NCBI GenBank assembly: GCA_003056245.1
Contig: MVDH01000003.1
Location: 124,001-188,000 of the forward strand
DNA: 64,000 nt
Origin: Cellvibrio sp. 79
GTDB lineage: Bacteria; Pseudomonadota; Gammaproteobacteria; Pseudomonadales; Cellvibrionaceae
Direction: 5' to 3'
The notes under the pieces are model-generated. The model worked only from the letters and a program-made list of their open reading frames with translations, ran no database searches and was not told the DNA's origin. Within the stretch, counting starts at the first letter, position 1; each line of letters starts with the position of its first letter. A program made the translations under genes and the position numbers. Below, piece after piece: positions 1 to 9,236 of this stretch.

Positions 1-417
1 TACGATTGGGATTGGTACACCAAAATGGTAGGTCGCACCTTTCACATCCATCCGGAAATCCAGACGGCAGAAGTAGAAGTCCTCAACGCTAAATTCCCTG
101 GTGTTGAACGCATGCCCGAACGTTTTCTATGGACAGATGAGTGGTACGAATTCGGCGCAGAGCGAATTAAAGGGTTGAATTACATCCTCGCTGTGGATGA
201 ACAAACGTTTAATCCGGTAACGGATTGGGGTAGCAAGCAAGGCAAAGGGATGGGCAAATTTCACCCCGTTGCGTGGTACCACGACTATGATGGTGGCCGC
301 GCGTTTTACACCGCCCTTGGTCATTTACCGGCAACCTACAACGACAAAATGTTCCTCGAACATATCTACGGTGGACTTTATTGGGCAGCGACCGGCAAAG
401 GCTTGCGCAAAAAATAA
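1..417 (+). CDS. ThuA-like domain protein, C-terminal part (5' end outside window)
   Basis: The reading frame is open from base 1, so only the C-terminal 138 codons are present. The residues PVAWYHDYDGGRAFYTALGH followed by a FLEHIYGGLYWA stretch are typical of the end of ThuA/trehalose-utilisation-like domains (a class I glutamine amidotransferase-like fold often found in secreted or carbohydrate-related proteins). Its catalytic role is generally unclear because the family lacks a well-proven reaction. The stop lies 34 bp before the GT39 gene, so the two may share a transcript. Any signal peptide or companion domain upstream cannot be seen. Confidence 0.75.
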   Translation, partial: YDWDWYTKMVGRTFHIHPEIQTAEVEVLNAKFPGVERMPERFLWTDEWYEFGAERIKGLNYILAVDEQTFNPVTDWGSKQGKGMGKFHPVAWYHDYDGGRAFYTALGHLPATYNDKMFLEHIYGGLYWAATGKGLRKK

Positions 418-451
418 TTCCTGACTCAAACCAACTATTAATAACAAGATT

Positions 452-1954
452 ATGAAAACATTCTTTAAGACCTACGCACGATTTATTTATCCTGCTGTAA
501 TTTTGCTGGTTTCATTCAGCGTTTACTTTCCTTATTACGGCAGCCCCCAAGCGATGTTCTGGGATGAAAACTATCACGTCCCCAATGCGCAAAAACATAT
601 TGATGGCATGATGTACATGGAGCCACATCCACCATTAGGCAAAATGTTAATGGCGGTAGGTGAGGTTTTATTTGGTGATAACGAAGGCATCAATAAACAA
701 CCGCTGCTGGAAACCGATTATCTAACCGGCGATGCAGCGCCGCCCAACATGACCTACAAAGGTTATCGTTGGCCGTCCGTTGTCATGATGGCGTTTTCCG
801 TGGTGTTTTTTTTCGGCATTATCAATTGCATCATACAACGTGCATGGTTAGCAGCAGCGTTTACCAGCCTCGTTATTTTTGACAATGCGCTTGTTATTCA
901 TTCGCGCGCAGCACACCTTGATGGTATTCAATTATTTTTTGTGCTGGGCGCACTTTATTATTTTGTCCGAACAGTAACGCAATTTATCTATCACCAAAAA
1001 GCAGTTCGACTAAAAGACTACGCCATTCTTGGCATACTGATCGGGTTGGGCATAATGGTGAAAGTCACCGCCGCAATTTTGATGCTACTGTTTGCGATGC
1101 TTTATATCGTAGAACAATGGCAACAAATAAAGGCCTGGAAATGGGAAGAGCTGCTCCGACGTTTAGCCGTTACCGTTCCCTCAGCTGTTATCCCGGTCAT
1201 TTTTAGTATCTGTGCGGTGTTTTATATCCATATCGGCATGGGCACTAAAATTATTGCCAACAAAACTTACAAAGCCTCACCGGAGTATCTAAACCAAATT
1301 CGTGCAGGCGATACCTGGTCACTCAAAACATTTCAATTGGGTCTGCGCGATAACTGGAAATATATGAGTGAGTATGCCGACGGCGTACCGCGTCTTGATG
1401 TATGTAAACCCGATGAAAATGGCAGCTACGCATTGAGTTGGCCGCTGAGCAAAAAAACCATCAGCTATCGCTGGGATCGCAATGTAGAAGATGGAAAAGT
1501 CATTGTTAAATACAAATACCTGATCGGAAACCCCATTGTGTGGTTCTCGATTGTTGGCGGTATTATTCTTTCTGTTGGATTGATTATCAGCCGTTATGTT
1601 TACAACAATCCGGTTAAGGACGAAAAACTCTTTTATTGGATCTGTGCATTTACCGGCCTGTACATTTGCTATATGACAACCATTTTGCAAATCGAGCGGG
1701 TGATGTACCTCTATCACTACTTCATTGCGTTGATATTCGGTGCGATCAATCTGGCATTAATTTACACCTATATTTATCGCGATGAAGTAATCGCCAACAA
1801 CAAACACACCATGATCAATACTGCTTTGTTTGCCACACTGGTGATTTCAATTTTTGCATTCTTCTCACCATTCACTTATGGGCTCGGTTTAACCGAAGAC
1901 CAATTTGAAATGCGCAACTGGTTTGAATTCTGGAAACTGCAGGTGGTGAGATAA
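452..1954 (+). CDS. GT39-type protein O-mannosyltransferase-like membrane glycosyltransferase
   Basis: 500-residue polytopic membrane protein. After the first transmembrane helix comes FWDENYH (about residues 37-43), the acidic DE motif of the PMT/GT39 family at the start of the first extracytoplasmic loop. PHPPLGK (about 59-65) follows, the second hallmark of that loop. About ten further hydrophobic segments follow. The family transfers mannose from a polyprenyl-phosphate donor to Ser/Thr of exported proteins, or sugars to lipid acceptors. The donor and acceptor here cannot be read from sequence. The next gene starts 2 bp after the stop, so the two are almost certainly co-translated. No MIR domain is present, unlike in eukaryotic PMTs. 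Confidence 0.8.
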   Translation: MKTFFKTYARFIYPAVILLVSFSVYFPYYGSPQAMFWDENYHVPNAQKHIDGMMYMEPHPPLGKMLMAVGEVLFGDNEGINKQPLLETDYLTGDAAPPNMTYKGYRWPSVVMMAFSVVFFFGIINCIIQRAWLAAAFTSLVIFDNALVIHSRAAHLDGIQLFFVLGALYYFVRTVTQFIYHQKAVRLKDYAILGILIGLGIMVKVTAAILMLLFAMLYIVEQWQQIKAWKWEELLRRLAVTVPSAVIPVIFSICAVFYIHIGMGTKIIANKTYKASPEYLNQIRAGDTWSLKTFQLGLRDNWKYMSEYADGVPRLDVCKPDENGSYALSWPLSKKTISYRWDRNVEDGKVIVKYKYLIGNPIVWFSIVGGIILSVGLIISRYVYNNPVKDEKLFYWICAFTGLYICYMTTILQIERVMYLYHYFIALIFGAINLALIYTYIYRDEVIANNKHTMINTALFATLVISIFAFFSPFTYGLGLTEDQFEMRNWFEFWKLQVVR

Positions 1955-1956
1955 TC

Positions 1957-2520
1957 ATGAACATCCAATCGTATTTAACAAAAAACTGGCTTTTCTCCGT
2001 TGCACTGGCGCTAGTGACAGTGTTGATTATCTATCGTGTTATCCCGGTAACCGTTGATCATGTGGTGAAGCTTACCATCACTAAAAACCGTACCAGTATT
2101 TCCAATATCTATCAGCAACGCGATGCTGAATCGACTAATGAAGTGTGGGTAGATGTTTTAAACCTGGAACACAAAAGCCGCTTCGGTCACCCGAAACTGG
2201 GCAATATCGCCAATTATTCAGAAGATTTTTTTGTCGATGTTGACCATAACATCACAGTGAAAGACGCTGACAATTATCGTTTTCTGGTAGGCAGCGACGA
2301 TGGATTCTCGTTAAAAGTCGACGGGAAATTATTGTGTGAACATTTGGGAGATCGGCCTTTTAGTGTGCAGCCCTGCCTCGTGCACTTAAATGCAGGTCAA
2401 CACCGGGTCCAGGTTTCGTACTTCCAGGGTTATGGCAACTCCGGCTTCACTGTGGAGTATGCGCGTGGCGATGAAAAATCGCGCTGGTTTGGGGATGATT
2501 CCAACAGTGTGAAATTTTAA
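1957..2520 (+). CDS. Membrane-anchored PA14-like domain protein, partner of the GT39 enzyme
   Basis: 187 residues. One N-terminal transmembrane helix (about 13-30) is followed by a periplasmic domain. The segment NYRFLVGSDDGFSLKVDGK, followed by a HLNAGQHRVQVSYFQG stretch, matches the pattern of PA14 and related beta-sandwich carbohydrate-binding modules (strand, SDDG turn, strand, LxAGxH turn, strand). The start codon sits 2 bp behind the stop of the glycosyltransferase, so translational coupling is likely. I infer that it presents or binds the sugar acceptor for the neighbour. Nothing in the sequence proves this, and a free-standing role is possible. Confidence 0.6.
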   Translation: MNIQSYLTKNWLFSVALALVTVLIIYRVIPVTVDHVVKLTITKNRTSISNIYQQRDAESTNEVWVDVLNLEHKSRFGHPKLGNIANYSEDFFVDVDHNITVKDADNYRFLVGSDDGFSLKVDGKLLCEHLGDRPFSVQPCLVHLNAGQHRVQVSYFQGYGNSGFTVEYARGDEKSRWFGDDSNSVKF

Positions 2521-2543
2521 AACCGATTAAAAATATGTATATC

Positions 2544-2571
2544 AAAAACGCCTGCAACTGCAGGCGTTTTT
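2544..2571. terminator. Bidirectional terminator between the PA14-like gene and secDF
   Basis: A perfect inverted repeat: 13-base arms (AAAAACGCCTGCA and its complement) separated by 2 bases, with A-run and T-run at the two ends. It lies between converging genes, so it can stop transcription on both strands. Confidence 0.85.
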
Positions 2572-2592
2572 ATTTTTATCGGTAGAAAATCC

Positions 2593-4893
2593 TTAGGGTA
2601 AATTTTCTTTTTCTGATGCAACGAACAACGGGCGTAATTGCCCCTGCCCCCTGCGCTCACGCTTTATCCCCAGCCAGTTCACAATGGGTGCCGCAATCAA
2701 AATCGATGAGCTGGTACCGATCACAATGCCAAATAACATTGGCAGTGCAAAACTGGAAACCGCACTTCCACCAGCAATCCCCATCGGCAACAACGCCAGA
2801 AAAGTAACTACAGATGTAAATATAGTGCGAGTTAGCGTCGACGTAATACTTTCGTTTAGTGCCAGCATTAAAGGTTTGCCGGGATCGCTGCGCAATTTTT
2901 CGCGGATGCGATCAAACACGACTACTTTGTCATTCACCGAATAACCAACCAACGCCAGCAATGCTGCCACTGCAGTTAAATTAAATTCCACGCCAGTCAA
3001 CGCAAAAAAGCCAATGGTTTTGGTGATATCCAATGCAAGCGTTAATGTGGCAGCCAATGCAAAATGCGATTCAAACCGAACCCATAAATACACCAGCATT
3101 CCCAATCCGGCGAGAATCATTGCCAATATCGTTGCATCACCAAAATCGCCACTCACACGCGGCCCCACCATTTCAACGCGCGGAAACGTTGCATCGGGCG
3201 CGAGCGCTACTACCTGATCCTTAATTGCTTCCACCCTATTGCCCGTTGCAACGTCTTCGGCAGATTGAATAGGCAGTCGCACCAGATAATGCCCATCACC
3301 ACCAAATTCTTGCAATGCAACCTGATCGAAATCAGGCGTCGTTAACTGCGCGCGCAAATCACTAACACTCACGCCAGGTGCTTGTACTTCAATCACACTA
3401 CCACCACTAAAATCGATACCGTATTCAAGGCCCGGTTTAAAAAATAAAAACACTGATGCCAACGATAAAACAGCGGATGCAACTAATCCCGCGTAGCGGG
3501 CACGCATGAAAGGAATCGTATTTTCACTAACGGTATCGAGCCATTTAATGCCGGTAATTTTTAATGGCTGATTATCGAGCTTGCGCACACGCCACTCCAT
3601 TACCATCCGTGTGAACGAAATTGCGGTGAACATGGAAATCAATAAACCAACAGCCATAGTCACCGCAAAACCACGCACCGGGCCACTGCCAAATAGAAAC
3701 AATAAACTAATGGCAATTAATGAGGTGACGTTGGAATCCAGAATGGTGCTGAAGGCGCGCTGAAAACCGGCATTCAGTGCGCTCATGGCTTTTTGTCCGC
3801 GTCGGGTTTCCTCGCGGATACGTTCATTAATTAAAATATTCGCATCCACTGCCATGCCGATACTTAAAATAAATCCGGCAATACCAGGCAAGGTCAGCGT
3901 TGCGCCCAACAACCCTAAAATCCCAAATGTTAAACCGATATTCACAGCCAAGCCGAGACACGCGATGAATCCCCAACGGCCGTAAATACCGACCATAAAT
4001 GCAAACACCAAAAGCGCACCAATTAAACCGGTGGTAATTCCCATTGATATTGCATCGCTACCCAAATCAGGACCGACTGTTCGCTCTTCAATGACTTTTA
4101 ACGGCGCAGGTAATGCACCTGCACGTAACAGCAATGCCAGATCATTTGCTGTTGCGCTGGTAAATGATCCGCTTATTTCTCCACTACCGCCCTGAATTGC
4201 ACTGCGAATTACCGGTGCGGTAACCACTTTGTTATCAAGCACAATAGCCAAAGCGCGGCCAATATTTTGTTTGGTTAAATCGCCAAAGCGTTTTGTACCT
4301 TCGTAATCCAATCTAAAATTAACAACTGGCTCGTTTGTTTCAGGATTAAAGGCGAGGCGCGCATCGCTGATGTGTTTTCCTTCCAGCGCTACCGATTCCT
4401 CCAGTGAATAATGTGCACCGCTAATATCATCTTCGACTTCAACAACCTTCGTTCCCGATCTGGTTTTATTATCCGCAACCCAATGAAAAGTCATTTTTGC
4501 GGTAGTGCCTAATAATTCACGGATGTGCTGCGGATTATTGACGCCCGGCATTTGCACCAGAATGCTATCAACGCCTTGTCGAGTAATCATCGGCTCTACC
4601 ATGCCCGTTTCGTCCAGGCGCCGGCGAACAACTTCAAGGCTTTGAATGACGGCATCATTAATTATCTGGCTATGCAACGCCGTATTTTTATTTTGGGTCA
4701 ACTCATCGGTTTCAACTTCAAGTAACAAATGGGAGCCACCGCGTAAATCCAACCCGAGGGTAATTGTTTTTTGTGCATACCAATCAGGTAATTCGGCGCG
4801 AATGTCTTCAGGTAACAGACTGGGCAATGCGCAAAGTAACCCCAATAGGATAATCAGGCTATAAATTACAGCCCGCGAGAAAAGTGATTTCAT
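2593..4893 (-). CDS. secDF: Protein translocase SecDF, single-chain SecD-SecF fusion
   Basis: 766 residues from ATG 4893, chosen because GGTGGAG lies just upstream; the TTG two codons earlier is less likely. The SecD half covers about residues 1-440, with LGLDLRGG near the N-terminus, a short periplasmic P1 region, and AGFILSIGMAVDANILINER in the transmembrane part. The SecF half (about 445-766) has GIDFSGGS and VGYSVNDKVVVFDRIRE. SecDF uses proton flow to pull exported proteins out of the SecYEG channel on the periplasmic side. E. coli makes SecD (about 615 aa) and SecF (about 320 aa) separately. This fused, shorter form is like Bacillus SecDF. No yajC or tgt is beside it, so it is probably a second copy. 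Confidence 0.93.
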   Translation of the reverse strand: MKSLFSRAVIYSLIILLGLLCALPSLLPEDIRAELPDWYAQKTITLGLDLRGGSHLLLEVETDELTQNKNTALHSQIINDAVIQSLEVVRRRLDETGMVEPMITRQGVDSILVQMPGVNNPQHIRELLGTTAKMTFHWVADNKTRSGTKVVEVEDDISGAHYSLEESVALEGKHISDARLAFNPETNEPVVNFRLDYEGTKRFGDLTKQNIGRALAIVLDNKVVTAPVIRSAIQGGSGEISGSFTSATANDLALLLRAGALPAPLKVIEERTVGPDLGSDAISMGITTGLIGALLVFAFMVGIYGRWGFIACLGLAVNIGLTFGILGLLGATLTLPGIAGFILSIGMAVDANILINERIREETRRGQKAMSALNAGFQRAFSTILDSNVTSLIAISLLFLFGSGPVRGFAVTMAVGLLISMFTAISFTRMVMEWRVRKLDNQPLKITGIKWLDTVSENTIPFMRARYAGLVASAVLSLASVFLFFKPGLEYGIDFSGGSVIEVQAPGVSVSDLRAQLTTPDFDQVALQEFGGDGHYLVRLPIQSAEDVATGNRVEAIKDQVVALAPDATFPRVEMVGPRVSGDFGDATILAMILAGLGMLVYLWVRFESHFALAATLTLALDITKTIGFFALTGVEFNLTAVAALLALVGYSVNDKVVVFDRIREKLRSDPGKPLMLALNESITSTLTRTIFTSVVTFLALLPMGIAGGSAVSSFALPMLFGIVIGTSSSILIAAPIVNWLGIKRERRGQGQLRPLFVASEKENLP

Positions 4894-4961
4894 AAGCAAT
4901 ACTCCACCTTGCCTTCAGGATGAAAGCAAAAAATAAATTAATAAATATCGTTAATAAATTC

Positions 4962-5363
4962 TTAGCGGAATACCGGTGGAGCGCGGGATATATTGAGAGT
5001 GGTTAGTTGTAACTGGTATGCGATTGGGGAAGTATTTAACCAAAGTGCCAATCTGGTTTTTAACGGAATAAAAATAACCAGCACAGCAAAGTATAGAGCA
5101 CTGATTAATGGTGTTAATTGATCCGAAGGCGGCACTGACGATAAAACATTAAGCGTACGACGTGGAGAAAATTGATGTTCGCCAGCGGCATAAGCATGAA
5201 AATCGGCAGTTGCTACCGATTGCGACGACGGGTAGCTATACAAGCTTTCTTGCGCAAATCCGACACTCTTCCATAACAATAACAACCACAGCAACCCAAT
5301 AGCACCCGTCCAGCTCAGTATGAGCCGGAAATCCGGTGGAGATTGAGTGCGGGTGCAGGACAT
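4962..5363 (-). CDS. Small hypothetical membrane protein upstream of secDF
   Basis: 133 residues from ATG 5363; a GTG nine codons earlier is also possible. Neither start has a strong ribosome-binding site. There are two hydrophobic segments, one near the N-terminus (about residues 12-36, ILSWTGAIGLLWLLLLW) and one near residues 88-105. The middle is polar and holds no Cys or recognisable motif. The gene runs on the same strand as secDF, 68 bp upstream, so it could be co-transcribed. I do not recognise the family. It could be a lineage-specific orphan or a chance reading frame. Confidence 0.4.
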   Translation of the reverse strand: MSCTRTQSPPDFRLILSWTGAIGLLWLLLLWKSVGFAQESLYSYPSSQSVATADFHAYAAGEHQFSPRRTLNVLSSVPPSDQLTPLISALYFAVLVIFIPLKTRLALWLNTSPIAYQLQLTTLNISRAPPVFR

Positions 5364-5774
5364 AGGACCAACCAAAGTCAGGGATAACACTAGATTGCGA
5401 TTGATTCGGCTATTTCAAGCCTGCCAGAAAAATATCGACCAAATAAATACCACTGGACAAAGTAATTCGCTATTAAACCTGACTGGTTGAAGGCGATATT
5501 TGCCACAGCGTTTTCGCACAGCAATTTTAATCAGCAGTGTCCCGGCAACACTAATGAAAAAAACGGCGCAGGATTAATTGTGTTAGATGATTTTGTAGTT
5601 AATGTTAATTTTTAACGTGGACAATTATCGCAAGTTGATAAAAAAAATTTCCATTATTCACCCACCCGGCTAGTTATCAGCCTAGGATTTCAACCCGGTG
5701 CCGGCGGGTACCAATCATCATTAACATTAATAAGCAAATTCACTATTACAGTAAATTTATCAAGGAGATTAGCT
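5364..5774. other. Intergenic region with candidate promoter for the esterase gene
   Basis: 411 bases without a supported gene. The right end holds AAGGAG nine bases before the esterase ATG. A candidate sigma-70 promoter has TTAACA at 5721-5726 and TATTAC at 5744-5749 with a 17-base spacer. The middle is AT-rich and shows no repeat, tRNA or riboswitch that I can recognise. Confidence 0.45.
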
Positions 5775-7382
5775 ATGCAAAAAATATTGATCGCATTTAT
5801 GACGCTATTCAGTGTTGCCGCACACGCAACCATTGATGAGCGTTTTCCCGAAGCGCCAACCTATATAAGCAATTCCAACATGCTGCGCTTTCAGTATATG
5901 GCTCACGAAGGAGCTGAATGCACACAGGGAATAAGCAACCGTTTAAGTTCGCGCGTTCCTTTTTATGTTTATGCTCCAGCTAACAATAACACCCAGGTAA
6001 AAACGGGAAAGTTTGCTGCACTTATTTTTTTACACGGTATGGGTGAGCAAGGTCCATCTATGTTGAATATGTGCTATACGCGTGACGATGCTTATTACAC
6101 CTCCATCGCCAGCATGTTGAATAAAGTTGAAAATCCAGCCGGTGGGCCGGGCGCAGCAATTATCAGCGGGCAATTTAATCCTGCTGAACCCATGTTAGTT
6201 ATTATTCCGCAATCCATGCAACGCGGCGGCTTCTCTGCAGATGTAATTCGGCGAGTCATTGCAGATACAGCAACGCAAATGGCCAATAAAGGCATTGAGC
6301 TGGATGCAGACCGGGTTTACCTCACAGGTTTGAGTATGGGTGGCGGTAGTTTGATGAGTTATCTCACAACCAATCCAGCACATTTTGCAGCATCCATTCC
6401 TATTGAAGCGGCGGGAGGGATTGATGCTTGCTGGTTACGCACACACAATGTTTCTTTCTGGGGATTCGCTGGCGGCGCATCGGGCAATATGGGCGCAGGC
6501 ACGTTGCTGAATGTTATCAACGGTGCTAATAACTGCCCGGATTCGACTATTGAATACACCAATCCTGCTTACGCTTGTGTGTACAGCAATAAAAGCTGCA
6601 CCCTTTTTTCTGCACCGCGTCCCAATAATTTGCGCGCGACTTTTATGCCTGCAAATGGCCACAGTGGTTGGCGGGAAATTTACAACGGCACCCACAGCGC
6701 CTTACCAATTACTGAAAAAAACATTTATAACTGGTTGCTGACACAAAAAAATTCCGATCAGGGAAAACCGCTGTTCCCTGTTCAGTATCCGGTAAGCAGC
6801 AGTTCATCTGTTTCATCAGCAAGTTCTTTATCGACGACTTCATCGAGCTCTTCATTAATGAGTGCCTCATCAACAAGCTCATCACTAACTAGTTCGGTGA
6901 CATCATCAAACAGTATTTCCAGCGCCGGCAGCTCGCTTGCATCCAGCGTTATAAATTCAAGCTCCGCGGCCTCCACAAGCTCTGCAACAGGTAGCAACCC
7001 TGCTGCGATTTTGTTAACGCCATCGATGATATTGCCCGGCACACCGGGCAACCCCGAGGCACTGGTAGATGAACAAACATCAACAGCACCTACCAGCTAT
7101 TGGTTCGCAGGTTGGTCGACCGGCATTTATCCCGTTGCAGCAATTATCGATTTGGGGCGGGAATATACGATTACTGAAATAACATTTTACGATGCGAATG
7201 GAATGGGATTAGTGGAGTTTTCGGATGCAGATCCTGCGCACTCACAAGCGGTTGTTGTAGCAGATGGATTGACGCGTTATCTGGCGTTTGCCAGCTACAG
7301 TGTCAATCTGCAAACACGTTATTTGCGTGTGAAAAAATATAACACGGCGACGCTGAGTGAAATCAAACTGAAAGGGTATTAA
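5775..7382 (+). CDS. Secreted alpha/beta-hydrolase esterase with poly-Ser linker and C-terminal discoidin-like domain
   Basis: 535 residues. A Sec signal peptide (about 1-19, ending AHA) is followed by a hydrolase domain of the PHB-depolymerase/feruloyl-esterase type (about 25-325). The nucleophile elbow GLSMGGG puts Ser at 187. LIFLHGMGEQGP (about 83-94) forms the oxyanion region, and NGHSGW puts the likely catalytic His at 296. A serine-rich linker spans about 341-405. The C-terminal domain (about 412-535) has the beta-sandwich pattern of F5/8 type C or CBM32-like modules: AIIDLGREYTITEITFYDANG, then TRYLRVKKY. The likely role is outside the cell, cleaving acyl or feruloyl esters on plant polysaccharide or polyester; the substrate is not decided by sequence. 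AAGGAG supports the start. Confidence 0.8.
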   Translation: MQKILIAFMTLFSVAAHATIDERFPEAPTYISNSNMLRFQYMAHEGAECTQGISNRLSSRVPFYVYAPANNNTQVKTGKFAALIFLHGMGEQGPSMLNMCYTRDDAYYTSIASMLNKVENPAGGPGAAIISGQFNPAEPMLVIIPQSMQRGGFSADVIRRVIADTATQMANKGIELDADRVYLTGLSMGGGSLMSYLTTNPAHFAASIPIEAAGGIDACWLRTHNVSFWGFAGGASGNMGAGTLLNVINGANNCPDSTIEYTNPAYACVYSNKSCTLFSAPRPNNLRATFMPANGHSGWREIYNGTHSALPITEKNIYNWLLTQKNSDQGKPLFPVQYPVSSSSSVSSASSLSTTSSSSSLMSASSTSSSLTSSVTSSNSISSAGSSLASSVINSSSAASTSSATGSNPAAILLTPSMILPGTPGNPEALVDEQTSTAPTSYWFAGWSTGIYPVAAIIDLGREYTITEITFYDANGMGLVEFSDADPAHSQAVVVADGLTRYLAFASYSVNLQTRYLRVKKYNTATLSEIKLKGY

Positions 7383-7412
7383 TAAAAATAATTTGCGAAA
7401 TATTTTCTCTGC

Positions 7413-7443
7413 AAAAAAACGCCGCACTCATGCGGCGTTTTTT
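7413..7443. terminator. Bidirectional terminator between the esterase and the chitinase
   Basis: Stem AAACGCCGCA / TGCGGCGTTT with loop CTCA, flanked by an A-run on the left and a T-run on the right. It serves two convergent genes. Confidence 0.85.
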
Positions 7444-7452
7444 CTGTATCGA

Positions 7453-8769
7453 TTAACAGCCTACGTTATTACCCGCTGTTCCACCGATGATCTGGAGAAT
7501 GCGGTTGTATTCGTTAATACGACTTTGTACCTGCGCAGGGTTTCCACCATTACACTCTTTCGCACCATTGATAGTACGGATGGTTTCACCGAAGCCATAG
7601 TTGTTAACAATGTTGTCGTGCGCCGGGCGATATCCCGCTCCACTCTGGGTCATCCAGAACCACAGCGCGGTCTGCCAGGCCACTTTCGGACTTTGCTCAA
7701 CCAGATCCGGATTACGACGCAAATCCAGGCCTAACGCAGCGCCTGCAGCACAATAGTTACCGTTGTGGCTCAATTGGATCGGACCACGGCCGTAATAGTT
7801 TTTGCCCGGTTCACATGGACAGGTCGCCAGATTGCCCCAATCACTGCAGTACAAACCGCGCGCAATCTCGGTGACATAAACAAAACTACCGGTTTCATGG
7901 GAGAAGTTGGCAAGTGCTGCTGCCGCCTCACGCTTTTTCAGTTGGATATCGCCAGTGCCTGCAAACGCCGGATAAGTCGCAGTCGCTTCGACCAAACCTG
8001 CATAGGTATAGAACGGATTGCGTCCCGGGAACATTTGGTTGAATTGCGCTTCGCTCACGACCGCCCCAAAACCAGTACCGGGATTGGATACGCTTGAACT
8101 GGTACCCGTATTGCCATTGCAGCCGCTAGTGGGCTCCCAGAACCAGGTGCTAACCAGAGGGTCATAGCCGGGGTTGTCATACTTGGCACGGAAGGTACCA
8201 CCGTTATAACTCACGGTATTACCTGCGTAATACATTTTGCCGGCAACCCAGGCAGCACATGTACCGTTGTTACCTGAACTGCTAGAGGTATTGGTACCAC
8301 CCGGACATGAAGCAACAGGCTCCCAGAACCAGGTACTGATCACCGGATCATAACCAGGGTTTTCATTTTTCGCGCGGTAGAAGGAACCGTTATATCTCAC
8401 GACAACACCAACGGTATAGTTAGTGCCTGCCGCCCAATTAGGGCAGTTGCCGCCAGTACTTGGGGTGCTTGAAGCAACACTTGATCGAGCACTTGAAACC
8501 GGTGTTGAACTGGTTGTGGTAGTGCCGCATGAACCAAGGTTATTCCAGGCCTCACCTGACGCCCAACCGGTACCTGGCGCGTAAGGTCCGCCAATCGAAC
8601 ACCAGCCAGCCACTTTACAACTAAACGCGCTGCCAGCGTTTTGCACGATCGCATTATTAGAGTAAGAGCGACCATCGGCATACTGAGCCACGCCATTACA
8701 GTTATAGGCGTAAGCCTGTGCCGACAATACAAGTGTTGCAACAACACCGAAGATTTTTTTGATATTCAT
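7453..8769 (-). CDS. Secreted family 19 chitinase with three chitin-binding-type modules
   Basis: 438 residues from ATG 8769, where a signal peptide begins (MNIKKIFGVVATLVLSAQAYA) after a purine-rich AGGTGA site. A longer frame to 8916 only adds unlikely sequence. Modules in order: a Cys-containing CBM5/12-like domain (22-81), a Ser/Thr linker, a second CBM5/12 (108-155) and a third (170-217) that both end in STWFWEP. The GH19 catalytic domain runs from about 235 to 438. FSHETG gives the general acid Glu292, TEIARG gives Glu301, and KNYYGRGPIQLSHNGNY (323-339) is the GH19 signature. It hydrolyses chitin beta-1,4 links by inversion, outside the cell. The two central modules are near copies of each other. 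Confidence 0.92.
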   Translation of the reverse strand: MNIKKIFGVVATLVLSAQAYAYNCNGVAQYADGRSYSNNAIVQNAGSAFSCKVAGWCSIGGPYAPGTGWASGEAWNNLGSCGTTTTSSTPVSSARSSVASSTPSTGGNCPNWAAGTNYTVGVVVRYNGSFYRAKNENPGYDPVISTWFWEPVASCPGGTNTSSSSGNNGTCAAWVAGKMYYAGNTVSYNGGTFRAKYDNPGYDPLVSTWFWEPTSGCNGNTGTSSSVSNPGTGFGAVVSEAQFNQMFPGRNPFYTYAGLVEATATYPAFAGTGDIQLKKREAAAALANFSHETGSFVYVTEIARGLYCSDWGNLATCPCEPGKNYYGRGPIQLSHNGNYCAAGAALGLDLRRNPDLVEQSPKVAWQTALWFWMTQSGAGYRPAHDNIVNNYGFGETIRTINGAKECNGGNPAQVQSRINEYNRILQIIGGTAGNNVGC

Positions 8770-9236
8770 TTCACTATCACCTGTCCTGTTTTTTCCCCTT
8801 GCTTGAGGAAACGGTTGATTTATTTGAACGAGTACAGAAGGTCGAGCGATACGATGTAAATGGTGTCCTTTGCGATGGAATCCCTCTTGATAGCAGCTAC
8901 GCAGCAACGCTGCCAATACATGGGTTAGCTACAACCAGGGGTTAAAAACATAGAAACGCCGGTAACTAACACCGATAACTACAGGGAAGGTTACGCAGAC
9001 GTAAACTGCTGAATTCGCTTTCACTTATCGTATTTATTGCTGTGAAAAAAACGTGTATCACTACAAGTTATTCACTGGATTCAGGCAGATACAACGTGCC
9101 GAAAAAACAGGCTACGCCCATCAGACAACGTTGTCAAAGAATTATGTCCTTTTAGCGAGTAGCACTTTTATCGATGCAAAGTGGGAGGAAAAAGTACGAA
9201 TATCGGTAGATAAACACCGGAAAAAGGAAAAAAGAC
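8770..9236. other. Intergenic region upstream of the chitinase
   Basis: 467 bases without a supported gene. On the minus strand a possible promoter for the chitinase has TTGGCA (8911-8916) and TATCAA (8887-8892), 18 bases apart, leaving a leader of about 110 bases. The rest holds no clear repeat. A plus-strand frame of 87 codons from a GTG at 9053 overlaps the next gene's end and looks accidental. Confidence 0.35.

Noticed and set aside
7393-7734. Plus-strand frame of 113 codons opposite the chitinase end
   Set aside because: Begins inside the terminator and runs antisense to the GH19 domain.
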